DNA of 22,126 bases from a virus (IMGVR_UViG_3300028374_000070:1-22126); one strand, 5' to 3'. Shown: positions 6,591 through 13,886, counted from the stretch's first letter. The notes: generated by a model not told the origin, from the letters alone. A program made the numbers and translations.

Positions 6591-6606
6591 GTTCACATAA
6601 TTGAAC
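6591..6606 (+). promoter_or_regulatory. Leader hairpin 1 of gp32 (loop CATAAT)
   Basis: GTTCA (6591-6595) pairs with TGAAC (6602-6606) around the loop CATAAT. It lies about 50 nt before the gp32 start and 7 nt from a second hairpin with the identical loop. The two are candidates for a translational operator, because T4 gp32 represses its own translation by binding a structured leader. Confidence 0.5.
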
Positions 6607-6613
6607 ACTAAAC

Positions 6614-6627
6614 GGCACATAATTGCC
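6614..6627 (+). promoter_or_regulatory. Leader hairpin 2 of gp32 (same loop CATAAT)
   Basis: GGCA (6614-6617) pairs with TGCC (6624-6627) around CATAAT. The stem differs from hairpin 1 but the loop and its flanking A and T are the same, so the pairing looks conserved while the bases vary. The Shine-Dalgarno AAAGGA follows at 6641-6646, before the ATG at 6653. Confidence 0.5.
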
Positions 6628-6652
6628 ACAACATAAACATAAAGGAAATAAA

Positions 6653-7684
6653 ATGACAGATACACTAGATATGGACAGCCTGTTCGATGAAATTAGCTCA
6701 GGTTTTAAGAAGGAAAGTAGCACTGGGGGTAGTTCTTTTTATAAGGATATTCTTAAGTTTGAAAAAGATAAGGATTATATCGTAAGGTTGCTTCCTAATC
6801 GTAAGGATGCGGAGCATACAATTTATCCAATTGAATATCATGGTTGGAAGAGTTGTTCGACTGGTAAATACATGGAGGTAGTTGATCCTTCTCGTCTTGA
6901 CCTACCAAATCCAATTAAACAATATTCCTATGAACTGGGTGCTAAGTTGAAAGCATTGAAATTGGATGTGACAGACCCTCGTATGATCCGTGGTCGGTCT
7001 ATTTGGACAAATGAGACATGGCTACTTAATTGCTATGTTATTTCTGATCCAACAAATCCCGAAAACGAAGGAAAGGTTAAAATCATTCGTGCAGGTTCGG
7101 TATTATTCAATGATGTGATCCATGACCACTGGAAGGGAGAACGTGCTGATGAATACGGCAATCGCATTTTTGACCCATCATCAAACGGGTGTAATTTAAA
7201 AATCCGATGCACTGATAAGGGTGGTAACAGCACTAGTAAGATGAACGTTGAATACAATAAGTCATACTTTATGTCAGCGTCGGCAATTGAAGGCGTGTCG
7301 GATAGTCTTGAAAAGATGATTGAAACACTTGATAGTTGTCACGATCTTACATCAGTTTACCCAATTAAGACCGAGGAAGAGCTTAAGGAAATCCTTAATA
7401 CTCACTTCATTGGTGGTAAAGACCTTACTGTATTGCAAGATGACGAGGAAGGGACGCCAAAGGGTGAGGCTGCACCTAAGATGAATGATGTTAGTGATAT
7501 GTTCAATACAGCTTTTCCAACTCCAAAGGTTGAATCAACTCCAAAGGTTGAATCAACTCCAAAGGTTGAATCAACTCCAAAGGTTGAATCAACTCCAAAG
7601 GTTGAATCAACTCCAAAGGTTGAATCAACTCCAAAGAAGGATACATCAACTCCAACTATTGATGACCTATTAGCTGACATATAA
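6653..7684 (+). CDS. 32: Single-stranded DNA-binding protein, T4 gp32 family
   Basis: gp32 coats single-stranded DNA at the fork and organises the replisome. I choose the ATG at 6653 behind AAAGGAAATAAA. A TTG at 6623 is in frame but lies in the leader hairpin. The product is 343 aa (T4: 301). Matches to T4 include IVRLLPNRKD near residue 43, NPENEGKV at about 134-141, and the acidic end DDLLADI (T4 DDLLNDL), the C-terminal segment that contacts partner proteins. Two features are odd. The zinc-binding CPVC of T4 is replaced by LPNP near residue 83, leaving only HGW and one Cys of the site. The linker before the C-terminal tail consists of six TPKVES repeats. Confidence 0.93.
   Translation: MTDTLDMDSLFDEISSGFKKESSTGGSSFYKDILKFEKDKDYIVRLLPNRKDAEHTIYPIEYHGWKSCSTGKYMEVVDPSRLDLPNPIKQYSYELGAKLKALKLDVTDPRMIRGRSIWTNETWLLNCYVISDPTNPENEGKVKIIRAGSVLFNDVIHDHWKGERADEYGNRIFDPSSNGCNLKIRCTDKGGNSTSKMNVEYNKSYFMSASAIEGVSDSLEKMIETLDSCHDLTSVYPIKTEEELKEILNTHFIGGKDLTVLQDDEEGTPKGEAAPKMNDVSDMFNTAFPTPKVESTPKVESTPKVESTPKVESTPKVESTPKVESTPKKDTSTPTIDDLLADI
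7520..7636 (+). repeat. 18-bp tandem repeat, six copies plus a half, in gp32
   Basis: The unit ACTCCAAAGGTTGAATCA repeats identically six times from 7520 to 7627 and continues for 9 bp. It encodes TPKVES hexapeptides, a Pro/Lys/Glu linker between the DNA-binding core and the acidic C-terminal tail of gp32. Identity at the DNA level, including third positions, indicates recent expansion by slippage or unequal recombination, so the copy number may vary between relatives. Confidence 0.95.
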
Positions 7685-7685
7685 T

Positions 7686-8225
7686 ATGAGTGATCGCCTT
7701 GACCCAGTTGAAGAAGCAATGTTTAGAAGCACTGCTAGTGGTATGCATAGATTAACTAGTTCTGTCACCAGTGGTGGTAGAGACAGTGGCTTACGCAATA
7801 ACTCAATCGAACATCTGGCAAGGGAAATTGTGGGGCGCGGTGGGGATAATAGAAATCCCACTGCGCCACCTACTAATCAACCATACCAACACCCAGATAT
7901 TTCTGATAATATATTACCATCTAAAATAGACGGCGATATGTTGATTGATATTAATCAAGAAATGAGATCGGCTGGTGTAGACATTAAAGATAATTTAAAC
8001 ATGGACGTTATTGATCGTCAAAATAAACCTATGGATTTGCCGTATTATAAATCTAATAAAAATAATCAACCACATCAACAATTACCCCAAGAGGATAAGA
8101 ATCAGATGATGTTTGATCTAGACAGTCATGTAAAAGCCGAAGATGTATTTAATATGTTATCAGATATTCGTGATGAACTGAAAGCTATAAAGAAGAAACT
8201 AAATGAGCAAAATAAAGATAAGTAA
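7686..8225 (+). CDS. Hypothetical, largely disordered protein between gp32 and gp45, 179 aa
   Basis: The ATG at 7686 follows 1 nt after the gp32 stop, and the end overlaps the gp45 start by 23 nt. Residues 1-140 are polar, rich in Asn, Asp, Gln, Pro and Gly, and look unstructured. The last 40 (FDLDSHVKAEDVFNMLSDIR and the lysine-rich end) form a clear charged helix. I recognise no family. Its place between two replication proteins and its shape (long flexible region, helical end) would suit an adaptor, but this is speculation. Confidence 0.8.
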   Translation: MSDRLDPVEEAMFRSTASGMHRLTSSVTSGGRDSGLRNNSIEHLAREIVGRGGDNRNPTAPPTNQPYQHPDISDNILPSKIDGDMLIDINQEMRSAGVDIKDNLNMDVIDRQNKPMDLPYYKSNKNNQPHQQLPQEDKNQMMFDLDSHVKAEDVFNMLSDIRDELKAIKKKLNEQNKDK

Positions 8226-8934
8226 ATCATTTATTCATAATTTTTTGATACCTGTTGCAAATGTTGTCGATAAAGCCACCTTAACCATTAAGGATGGAAG
8301 GATATCAACAGTTGCTGCATCTAAATCTACTGGCATAATTTTATCAATATCCCAAGACATTGATACAGATATCGATGAAATGGATATTGGTATTGGTAAT
8401 ATCAAAAAATTCAAAATATATCTTGATACAGTGACCGATTTGGATAATAGTGATGAACTTATAGTAAACAATAATACAATTAAATACAAATCTGATAAAT
8501 ATAGGTTTACATTTCATCTGTTAGATAGTTCGATTACTGGCAAGGCGAAGATTTCTAAGGATTTGATTACAAATTGGAGTGTAGATAACTCATTCGTTGT
8601 ATCGCATGAAAGCATTAGAGAAATCATTCGTATTAAGGCTGCAAATAAAGAAGCTGATAAGGTGTATTTCAAATTTGTTGAAGATGGTGTATATGCAGAT
8701 GTAACAGATTATGCGATTACAAATATGGACACGACTGGATATAAGATTGCTGATAGTTTTGTTGGCAATCCTAATGCAACAGGGTGTCCAGTATCATTCG
8801 ATATCATTAAGTGTTTATCATATCATAAAAATACCCCATTTAAATTCAAATACACAAATCGTGGTGGGTTTTTGATCCAAAGTATTATAGATGATACGTT
8901 AATTTCGTATGTTATCTCTGAAATTAAAAACTAA
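8203..8934 (+). CDS. 45: Sliding clamp, T4 gp45 family
   Basis: gp45 is the trimeric ring that tethers the DNA polymerase and also activates late promoters. The product is 243 aa (T4: 228) and shows the repeated beta-strand pattern of a clamp: KATLTIKDGRISTVAASKST near residue 25, a matching second half with YFKFVEDGVYADVTDYAITN, and a strand-rich end (GGFLIQSIIDDTLISYVISE). The start at 8203 overlaps the preceding gene by 23 nt, and no later in-frame ATG would keep the first strand. The next gene begins inside its stop codon (TAATG). Clamp-loader genes are not in this window. The identity rests on fold pattern and on the location next to gp32. Confidence 0.8.
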   Translation: MSKIKISKSFIHNFLIPVANVVDKATLTIKDGRISTVAASKSTGIILSISQDIDTDIDEMDIGIGNIKKFKIYLDTVTDLDNSDELIVNNNTIKYKSDKYRFTFHLLDSSITGKAKISKDLITNWSVDNSFVVSHESIREIIRIKAANKEADKVYFKFVEDGVYADVTDYAITNMDTTGYKIADSFVGNPNATGCPVSFDIIKCLSYHKNTPFKFKYTNRGGFLIQSIIDDTLISYVISEIKN

Positions 8935-9251
8935 TGAAAAATAATATAAAAACATTAGGTTATTTTATTAAAAGACTAAAGGATTCTGGATATGAGACAT
9001 GGATGATGTTTGATCGATACTCTGATGCAGACCCAAGAAAGTTTACAATTCTTATTGATCCATCTAATGCCGCAGTGTGGATAACATGCTATGAGAATTT
9101 AGAAGATGAAGGTGATGTGTATTTTGAATTACATGATGGTGGGCAATTTATCCCATTCAGACTTCGCATCAAAACTGATTCCTTTGAAATTATCGTGAAG
9201 CACTTAAATAATTATGGTATCGTGAAGAAATATGCAGAGGAAAATAAATAA
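8934..9251 (+). CDS. Conserved-looking hypothetical protein after the clamp, 105 aa
   Basis: The start codon shares the A of the gp45 stop (TAATG), so the two are translationally coupled. The 105-aa product has an N-terminal helix (LGYFIKRLKDSGYET) followed by strands and a GGQFIPFRLRIKTDSFEIIV segment. I recall similar small proteins in marine T4-like phages, but I know of no function. There is no signal peptide or membrane segment. Confidence 0.75.
   Translation: MKNNIKTLGYFIKRLKDSGYETWMMFDRYSDADPRKFTILIDPSNAAVWITCYENLEDEGDVYFELHDGGQFIPFRLRIKTDSFEIIVKHLNNYGIVKKYAEENK
9243..9250 (+). promoter_or_regulatory. Late promoter-like box AATAAATA before 9256
   Basis: The box has a one-base difference from TATAAATA and is followed by ATTAT and the ATG at 9256, the same layout as at 17545 and 19986. 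Confidence 0.35.
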
Positions 9252-9255
9252 TTAT

Positions 9256-9570
9256 ATGGATGAAGAAAATACAAACGATAAAATCAATTCCGAACGTGTT
9301 GAAAGACTTCTTAAAAAATTAGCCAATGTCCCACTAAGTGAAGCGCAAGAAAAAAGAGAACTTAATGCAGGCAATTTAGTTGCACATGTCGAAGAATACC
9401 TTGGCCCATTTATGATTTTTGGATATGACCTAAGTGGTAATGCAATTGCATTATCAACCGCTAAAAACCAAAAAGATATGGATGCATTAACGGTGTGTAT
9501 TGGTAGGTATATGGCACAAAATACCGCTGGTGGTGCTTATGGCGATGTGAGTGATTTTGAGGGCGAATAA
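9256..9570 (+). CDS. Hypothetical protein, 104 aa
   Basis: An earlier in-frame ATG exists at 9232, but it lies inside the preceding gene. The ATG at 9256 has the AATAAATAATTAT context shared by other starts in this window, so I prefer it. The product begins MDEENTNDKINSER and has an N-terminal charged helix. It continues with a small alpha/beta region (MIFGYDLSGNAIALSTAKNQ) and a Gly-rich acidic end. I recognise no family. Confidence 0.7.
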   Translation: MDEENTNDKINSERVERLLKKLANVPLSEAQEKRELNAGNLVAHVEEYLGPFMIFGYDLSGNAIALSTAKNQKDMDALTVCIGRYMAQNTAGGAYGDVSDFEGE

Positions 9571-9575
9571 TAATT

Positions 9576-9899
9576 ATGAAAATCGATTCACCTTTATCAG
9601 TAACTGTAATTGATGGTCAATTAGTAATCAGTATTGGCATTGATAGAGTGAATGGCCATAACGAACATCCGATTTTCCCTCACATGCACTTTGATGATCA
9701 AAGCGAGTGGATTTCTAATGTCATTTATGAGCTTGAGAGGGACGATGAGACAGGCGCGACAGCTATTTCATCACTACTTGATAACGTAATGAAAGCTGCG
9801 ATTGAAAACGGATCATGCGGCATCACAGAAAATTCACCAATTGGGTGGACATCTGATGGGGAACCAACCTGTGAACCGAACAAGATTCACTCTTGGTAG
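9576..9899 (+). CDS. Hypothetical protein, 107 aa
   Basis: The start at 9576 follows AATAATAATT, 5 bp after the previous stop. The protein has an N-terminal strand pair (LSVTVIDGQLVISIGIDRVN), several His residues (HNEHPIFPHMHF) that could bind a metal, and a C-terminal Cys-containing region. The His cluster is suggestive, but I cannot link it to a known fold. It ends the replication block. The 63-nt gap after it precedes the sugar cassette. Confidence 0.7.
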   Translation: MKIDSPLSVTVIDGQLVISIGIDRVNGHNEHPIFPHMHFDDQSEWISNVIYELERDDETGATAISSLLDNVMKAAIENGSCGITENSPIGWTSDGEPTCEPNKIHSW

Positions 9900-9927
9900 A
9901 GCGGTAGTATATTTTCCATTTTTTCGC

Positions 9928-9954
9928 TTGCTTTTTCTAATATTTCATGATAAC
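9928..9954 (+). promoter_or_regulatory. Possible middle-type promoter before the sugar cassette
   Basis: The T-rich gap 9900-9962 holds TTGCTTTTT (9928-9936), close to the T4 MotA box (core TGCTT), and GATAAC (9949-9954) 12 nt later as a weak -10. It could drive the nucleotide-sugar genes. The match is short and no MotA gene is visible, so this is tentative. Confidence 0.25.
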
Positions 9955-9962
9955 ATATCAAC

Positions 9963-10847
9963 ATGGATATAGTTATATTAGGAAGAGGGTATATATCGGG
10001 AAAAATTCAGAAGTTTTGGGAGTTGCCAGATGTAAATATTATTCAGGTTTCCCGATCTGAATACGATTATTTGAGTCCGTTCCAGTTTGATAATATGGTA
10101 AATAAATACAAGCCATCATACATTATCAATACATATGGATACACTGGTAAGCCAAATGTTGACGCATGTGAGGATAATGTGATGGAATGTTACAATAGAA
10201 ACTACTATGACCAAATATCAATTCACGAAAATTCAAAACATCATAACATCCCAGTAATTACAGTTTCGTCTGGTTGTATTTATAATGATGAGACTGGTGA
10301 ACGATCATTTACTGAGGATGACCCACACACATTTGGAGATACTAATCCAACTACATCTACATACTCTAAGACTAAGTCTAAATTTGATTCGTGGTTCGCA
10401 AATAGCGAATATAGCAAGAAAAATTACATTCTAAGAATTAGAATGCCATTTTGTGATCTTGATGATGATAAGGACTATTTAGGTAAAATTCTGAAATATG
10501 ATAAGTTAGTCAATTATAAAAATTCAGTAACCTATATTCCTGACCTTGTATTGTTTATAGAAGAAATAATTGATCGAAAAGATATTCCATATGGTATTTA
10601 TAATATTGTAAACACATATGGGATCAATTGTGAAGAGATTTATGCCATTGCTAAAAATTTTACAATGGTTAAATACCCTAAAAAATGGTATACGGGCGAT
10701 GAATTACTATCTATGGGGATAATGAAGTGTCGTAGAAGTAATTGTGTCTTAGATAACAATAAAGCATCACAATATTGTAGTTTTTTCGATGCGCGAACCG
10801 CTGTTAAAATAGCATTAGAGGAACATTTTGAACATAATGAAAAATAA
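9963..10847 (+). CDS. Bifunctional 3,5-epimerase/4-reductase of NDP-rhamnose synthesis (UER1/NRS-ER type)
   Basis: This is an extended short-chain dehydrogenase of 294 aa. A nucleotide-binding GRGYIS lies at residues 7-12, TGKPNVDACE matches the TGRPNVDWCE motif of plant UER1/RHM C-terminal domains, SSGCIYN matches their ATGCIF, and STYSKTKSK carries the catalytic YxxxK. LRIRMPF and the later RSNCVLDN also fit that family, which includes the mimivirus rhamnose enzyme. Such enzymes convert NDP-4-keto-6-deoxyglucose to NDP-L-rhamnose in one protein, replacing the separate bacterial RmlC and RmlD. The RmlA and RmlB genes that would supply its substrate follow directly, overlapping by about 11 nt. 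A plain RmlD-type reductase is the alternative, but no RmlC gene is visible. Confidence 0.8.
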   Translation: MDIVILGRGYISGKIQKFWELPDVNIIQVSRSEYDYLSPFQFDNMVNKYKPSYIINTYGYTGKPNVDACEDNVMECYNRNYYDQISIHENSKHHNIPVITVSSGCIYNDETGERSFTEDDPHTFGDTNPTTSTYSKTKSKFDSWFANSEYSKKNYILRIRMPFCDLDDDKDYLGKILKYDKLVNYKNSVTYIPDLVLFIEEIIDRKDIPYGIYNIVNTYGINCEEIYAIAKNFTMVKYPKKWYTGDELLSMGIMKCRRSNCVLDNNKASQYCSFFDARTAVKIALEEHFEHNEK

Positions 10848-11622
10848 AACTACATATGGGGTAATATTAGCTGGTGGGCACGGCTCAAGGTTAAAAAATT
10901 ACACAACAACAGTTGGAAATAAACATCTTGCTCCTGTATATTCAGGACATGGCGCAACGCCAATGATTGATTATCCAGTGTCTACCCTTATAGAGATGGG
11001 TATTACCAAGATTCTGATAATTACCTCACAAAAACATTGTGGGCAAATTGTAGAGCATCTTGGTGATGGGTTTGATAGGGGCGTGGAGTTCACATATAAG
11101 ATTCAAGAGATGAACGACCCCAATAGACCCGCTGGTATAGCATCTGCACTTAAATTAGCACAAGATTTTACTGGTGAACATAATTTTGTGGTTATTTTAG
11201 GGGATAATTATTTTGAGTGGGATGATTATTTCAAAATTTGGTTGGATGAGTTTAAAAAATCCAATGAGTTTAAGTGTGGTCTATTTTTATATAAAACTGA
11301 TAAATGGTCAGAATTTGGAGTAGCTCAGTTATCTAAAAATGTAGATAAACGTGGATATATAAACATAGAACAGATCGTCGAAAAGCCGAAAAAATATGTA
11401 TCAGATTTGGCCGTAACTGGCATGTATGTTTATACACCAGATGTTTATCAGTATTTAGATGAATTGAAGCCGTCTGAACGTGGGGAACTAGAAATATCCC
11501 ATATTAACGACATGTATGCAAAAGAAAACTTGACAATGTGGGTCAAGTTTGATACATTTTGGTCTGATATGGGACAAGTTGAATCAATGATATCAACTCA
11601 AAATTATATTAATGGAAAATAA
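10837..11622 (+). CDS. rmlA: Glucose-1-phosphate nucleotidylyltransferase (RmlA family)
   Basis: The enzyme makes NDP-glucose from glucose-1-phosphate and a nucleoside triphosphate (dTTP in classical RmlA), the first step towards dTDP-sugars. The 261-aa product, from the ATG at 10837, has the nucleotide-binding LAGGHGSRL near residue 10 and the PMIDYPVSTLIEMGI segment. Further on come PAGIASAL (for the usual PEGLAQA), the metal-binding ILGDNYF at about residue 120, EKPKKYVSDLAVTG and RGELEISHIND. It is slightly shorter than bacterial RmlA (about 290 aa), lacking part of the C-terminal helices. A TTG at 10828 is in frame but unnecessary. It overlaps both neighbours by 11 nt, in line with a single translational unit. 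Strict dTTP preference cannot be judged from sequence. Confidence 0.88.
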   Translation: MKNKTTYGVILAGGHGSRLKNYTTTVGNKHLAPVYSGHGATPMIDYPVSTLIEMGITKILIITSQKHCGQIVEHLGDGFDRGVEFTYKIQEMNDPNRPAGIASALKLAQDFTGEHNFVVILGDNYFEWDDYFKIWLDEFKKSNEFKCGLFLYKTDKWSEFGVAQLSKNVDKRGYINIEQIVEKPKKYVSDLAVTGMYVYTPDVYQYLDELKPSERGELEISHINDMYAKENLTMWVKFDTFWSDMGQVESMISTQNYINGK

Positions 11623-12586
11623 AAATATTATTGTCACAGGCGGCTACGGGTTTGTTGGTTCTAACTTTATTAATTATCTAATTGATAATTTCGATAGTTT
11701 TAATCTTATTAATCTTGATAAAGAGGGTGTGGGATCAAATAAAACATTTGTTAAACCAACTCGCCTTGATACACAAACTATCATTCATCTAAAATGGGAT
11801 ATTTCTCATGATCTACTTGCTAAACAGGACATTATTGATCTTCCGTTTGATTATCTATTCCATTTTGCCGCAGAGAGCCATGTAGATCGTTCAATTTCAT
11901 CCCCTAGAGGCTTTATTACATCTAATGTGATGGGAACTATGCAATTGCTTGAAAATGCCCATAAGATGGGTGTTAAGCGCATTATTAATGTTTCGACCGA
12001 CGAAATATACGGAAGTAAAAATAAAGGTTCTTCAAAAGAGACTGATAAATATAATCCATCATCAGTATATAGTGCATCAAAAGCATCAACAGAGTTATTA
12101 TGTAATGCATATATTGAAACATATAGTATGGATATTGTCACAACGCGGTGTTCTAATAATTATGGGACAAACCAATTCGAAGAAAAGTTAATTCCAAAAG
12201 TTATCAAGAATGCTTTAGCTGGTGAAAAAATTCCTATTTATGATGAAGGATTGCAGAGTAGAGAGTGGACACATGTCGATGATCATATCAAAGATTTATT
12301 ATTTGTTGCTGAACATGGTAAGAAAGGGCAAATTTATAATGTTGGAAAAGGATATGAAATCGCAAATATTGATTTAGTTAAGAAGATTTTAGAAATTCTT
12401 GATAAACCTGAAGATTTGATTGAGTTTATTCCAAATGGGCGTAAAGGACATGACTTTAGATATTCTATTAATACATCAAAGTTGAAGAAATTACGTCAAT
12501 CGGTTCTTAATAATCAACTTGACAAAAATGTAGCATATGACGTATTCACAGAACGGTTAGTAGAAGTTGTCGAGGGTTATCTATGA
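11612..12586 (+). CDS. rmlB: NDP-glucose 4,6-dehydratase (RmlB family)
   Basis: The enzyme converts NDP-glucose to NDP-4-keto-6-deoxyglucose with bound NAD. The 324-aa product is near the usual 330-360. It contains the NAD motif TGGYGFVGSN at residues 9-18, HFAAESHVDRS at about residue 86, the catalytic STDEIYGS at about 128, and YSASKAS with the catalytic Tyr and Lys at about 153. The later TRCSNNYGTNQ and YDEGLQSREW segments bind the nucleotide-sugar and are typical of RmlB. The ATG at 11612 overlaps rmlA by 11 nt, and the stop overlaps the next ATG by 4. Together with the first two genes it forms a complete three-protein route to an activated rhamnose or its 4-keto precursor. Confidence 0.92.
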   Translation: MENKNIIVTGGYGFVGSNFINYLIDNFDSFNLINLDKEGVGSNKTFVKPTRLDTQTIIHLKWDISHDLLAKQDIIDLPFDYLFHFAAESHVDRSISSPRGFITSNVMGTMQLLENAHKMGVKRIINVSTDEIYGSKNKGSSKETDKYNPSSVYSASKASTELLCNAYIETYSMDIVTTRCSNNYGTNQFEEKLIPKVIKNALAGEKIPIYDEGLQSREWTHVDDHIKDLLFVAEHGKKGQIYNVGKGYEIANIDLVKKILEILDKPEDLIEFIPNGRKGHDFRYSINTSKLKKLRQSVLNNQLDKNVAYDVFTERLVEVVEGYL

Positions 12587-12789
12587 AAAAATACTTACTA
12601 AGAATATATTGGAGGAGGCCCGTAGTTAATCCATCACTATGGCCATTTACGCATCATACAGGGGAATATATATTTCGAGTCGATTCTGAGGGAGAATTAA
12701 ATGAACATATAAAGCATATGAAAAATAAAGCTATAGTTGAGAATTACGGTAGGGAACTTATAACTATTGAAACATTTAAGAGCTTATAA
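12583..12789 (+). CDS. Small basic hypothetical protein, 68 aa
   Basis: The ATG at 12583 overlaps the rmlB stop (ATGA), and the exonuclease ATG follows 1 nt after its stop, so it is embedded in the operon. The 68-residue product is basic and aromatic at the N-terminus (MKKYLLRIYWRRP), then polar. It is too short for a glycosyltransferase and has no motif I recognise. Confidence 0.65.
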   Translation: MKKYLLRIYWRRPVVNPSLWPFTHHTGEYIFRVDSEGELNEHIKHMKNKAIVENYGRELITIETFKSL

Positions 12790-12790
12790 C

Positions 12791-13696
12791 ATGAAAAATT
12801 TATTTATAGATGGCGGTAATTTACTAATGCGGTCATATTACTCACCACAAAACAAACCATTTACAAACTCTGTCGGTAAAGAAGTTGGACATATACTATG
12901 TTATATGAAGAATCTGCTATCTTTACAAGAACGATTTGAGGCTGATAACATATTTATAGCATGGGATATTCGCGATACTGAGTTTATTAACTTTAGGCAG
13001 GATGCTGTTGGATATAAAGCAACACGCGACCGTTCTGATGAAGAAGACTCACATAGATGTGATAAGGTTATTTGGGCAATGTGTGAATATTTAGGTATTA
13101 GAAACATGCGAGCTAACAAATTAGAGGCAGATGACATCATTTCATGGTTATGCTCTGAATATCCTAATGATGATAATGTAATCGTATCAAATGATAAGGA
13201 TTTTCTACAATTAATCAATTACTATCCCTCAATTAAAATTTTTTCACCAATTAAACAAGAACTAATAAATGAAAGCAATCATAAGGAACATACAGATGGC
13301 GTCGATATTGATAAATACTTACTCTATAAGGCAATTATTGGTGATAAGTCTGATAACATTAGTGGATTATTTCGATATGGCCCTGTGAAGGCTAGAAAGA
13401 TCGTAGAAAATGTTTCTGAGGGATTATCAGCATTATCAGATGAAAATAAAGCAATTATCAAGCGCAATATGTGGATTATGGACTTGAGAAAGGGATTAGA
13501 TCAATATTCCGATGAAATTGAATTTTATTCAGACCAAATTGTTGATATAGACCCCAATTTAAGTATGTTCTTTGAAGTTACAGAAAAACTTGGGTTATTT
13601 AGTATTTACAATAATAAAAGTGTGTGGCGTGATAAGTTTGGTGGGTTTAAGGCGGGAGATATGTTGCAAAATATAATGAATTCAATAAATAATTAA
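12791..13696 (+). CDS. 5'-3' exonuclease / flap endonuclease (T4 RNase H role)
   Basis: This FEN-family nuclease probably removes RNA primers and 5' flaps from lagging-strand fragments. It is 301 aa, like T4 RNase H (305). Acidic metal-binding motifs appear in order: LFIDGGNLLMRSYY at residues 3-16, the Asp/Glu cluster LEADDIISWL near 113, SNDKDFLQL near 138, and the helix-hairpin-helix region GDKSDNISGL near 185. The AWDIRDTEF and YKATRD segments match the family's bridge region. I start at the ATG at 12791; an in-frame TTG at 12767 lies inside the preceding ORF. The sequence looks closer to the generic PolI/T5-type exonuclease pattern than to enteric T4 Rnh. Confidence 0.87.
   Translation: MKNLFIDGGNLLMRSYYSPQNKPFTNSVGKEVGHILCYMKNLLSLQERFEADNIFIAWDIRDTEFINFRQDAVGYKATRDRSDEEDSHRCDKVIWAMCEYLGIRNMRANKLEADDIISWLCSEYPNDDNVIVSNDKDFLQLINYYPSIKIFSPIKQELINESNHKEHTDGVDIDKYLLYKAIIGDKSDNISGLFRYGPVKARKIVENVSEGLSALSDENKAIIKRNMWIMDLRKGLDQYSDEIEFYSDQIVDIDPNLSMFFEVTEKLGLFSIYNNKSVWRDKFGGFKAGDMLQNIMNSINN
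13684..13691 (+). promoter_or_regulatory. Late promoter-like box AATAAATA before 13698
   Basis: The box lies in the last codons of the exonuclease gene, followed by ATTAAT and the ATG at 13698. It has a one-base difference from TATAAATA. Confidence 0.3.
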
Positions 13697-13697
13697 T

Positions 13698-13886
13698 ATG
13701 GATAACTACAATAACTATAATCATACACGCAAATGTAACAATTGCCCAGGTGCAGTGGCTCGCGCTCGTTGCAACGAAGTTCACGCATATAACGAAATTA
13801 TAGTGGAGGCAAAATATATTTGCCCACGATGTGGAACAATGTTCCATCGTGAGGAAGTTTCGCGCCGCCCTAAAGATCAGAAGTGA
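13698..13886 (+). CDS. Small zinc-ribbon protein, 62 aa
   Basis: The protein has two Cys pairs, CNNC (residues 13-16) and CPRC (43-46), with a further Cys between them. Such pairs typically bind one zinc ion in a ribbon fold. The rest is polar and basic, which suits contact with nucleic acid or RNA polymerase. The start at 13698 is 1 nt after the exonuclease stop. It lies just before the portal gene and its promoter hairpin. I do not recognise the exact family. Confidence 0.72.
   Translation: MDNYNNYNHTRKCNNCPGAVARARCNEVHAYNEIIVEAKYICPRCGTMFHREEVSRRPKDQK

Noticed and set aside
7402-7719. Reverse-strand open frame across the gp32 repeats
   Set aside because: It mirrors the 18-bp repeats of gp32, whose frame is clearly the conserved one. 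It has no start context and no family resemblance.
9881-9935. Terminator after the gene ending at 9899 (CAAGA/TCTTG stem, later T-rich run)
   Set aside because: The stem is only 5 bp, lies inside the coding sequence, and is separated from the T-run by more than 20 nt.
11526-11550. A 9-bp perfect inverted repeat (AAACTTGAC ... GTCAAGTTT) inside the rmlA gene
   Set aside because: It lies in conserved coding sequence, with no promoter or gene boundary nearby. One such repeat is expected by chance in a window of this size.
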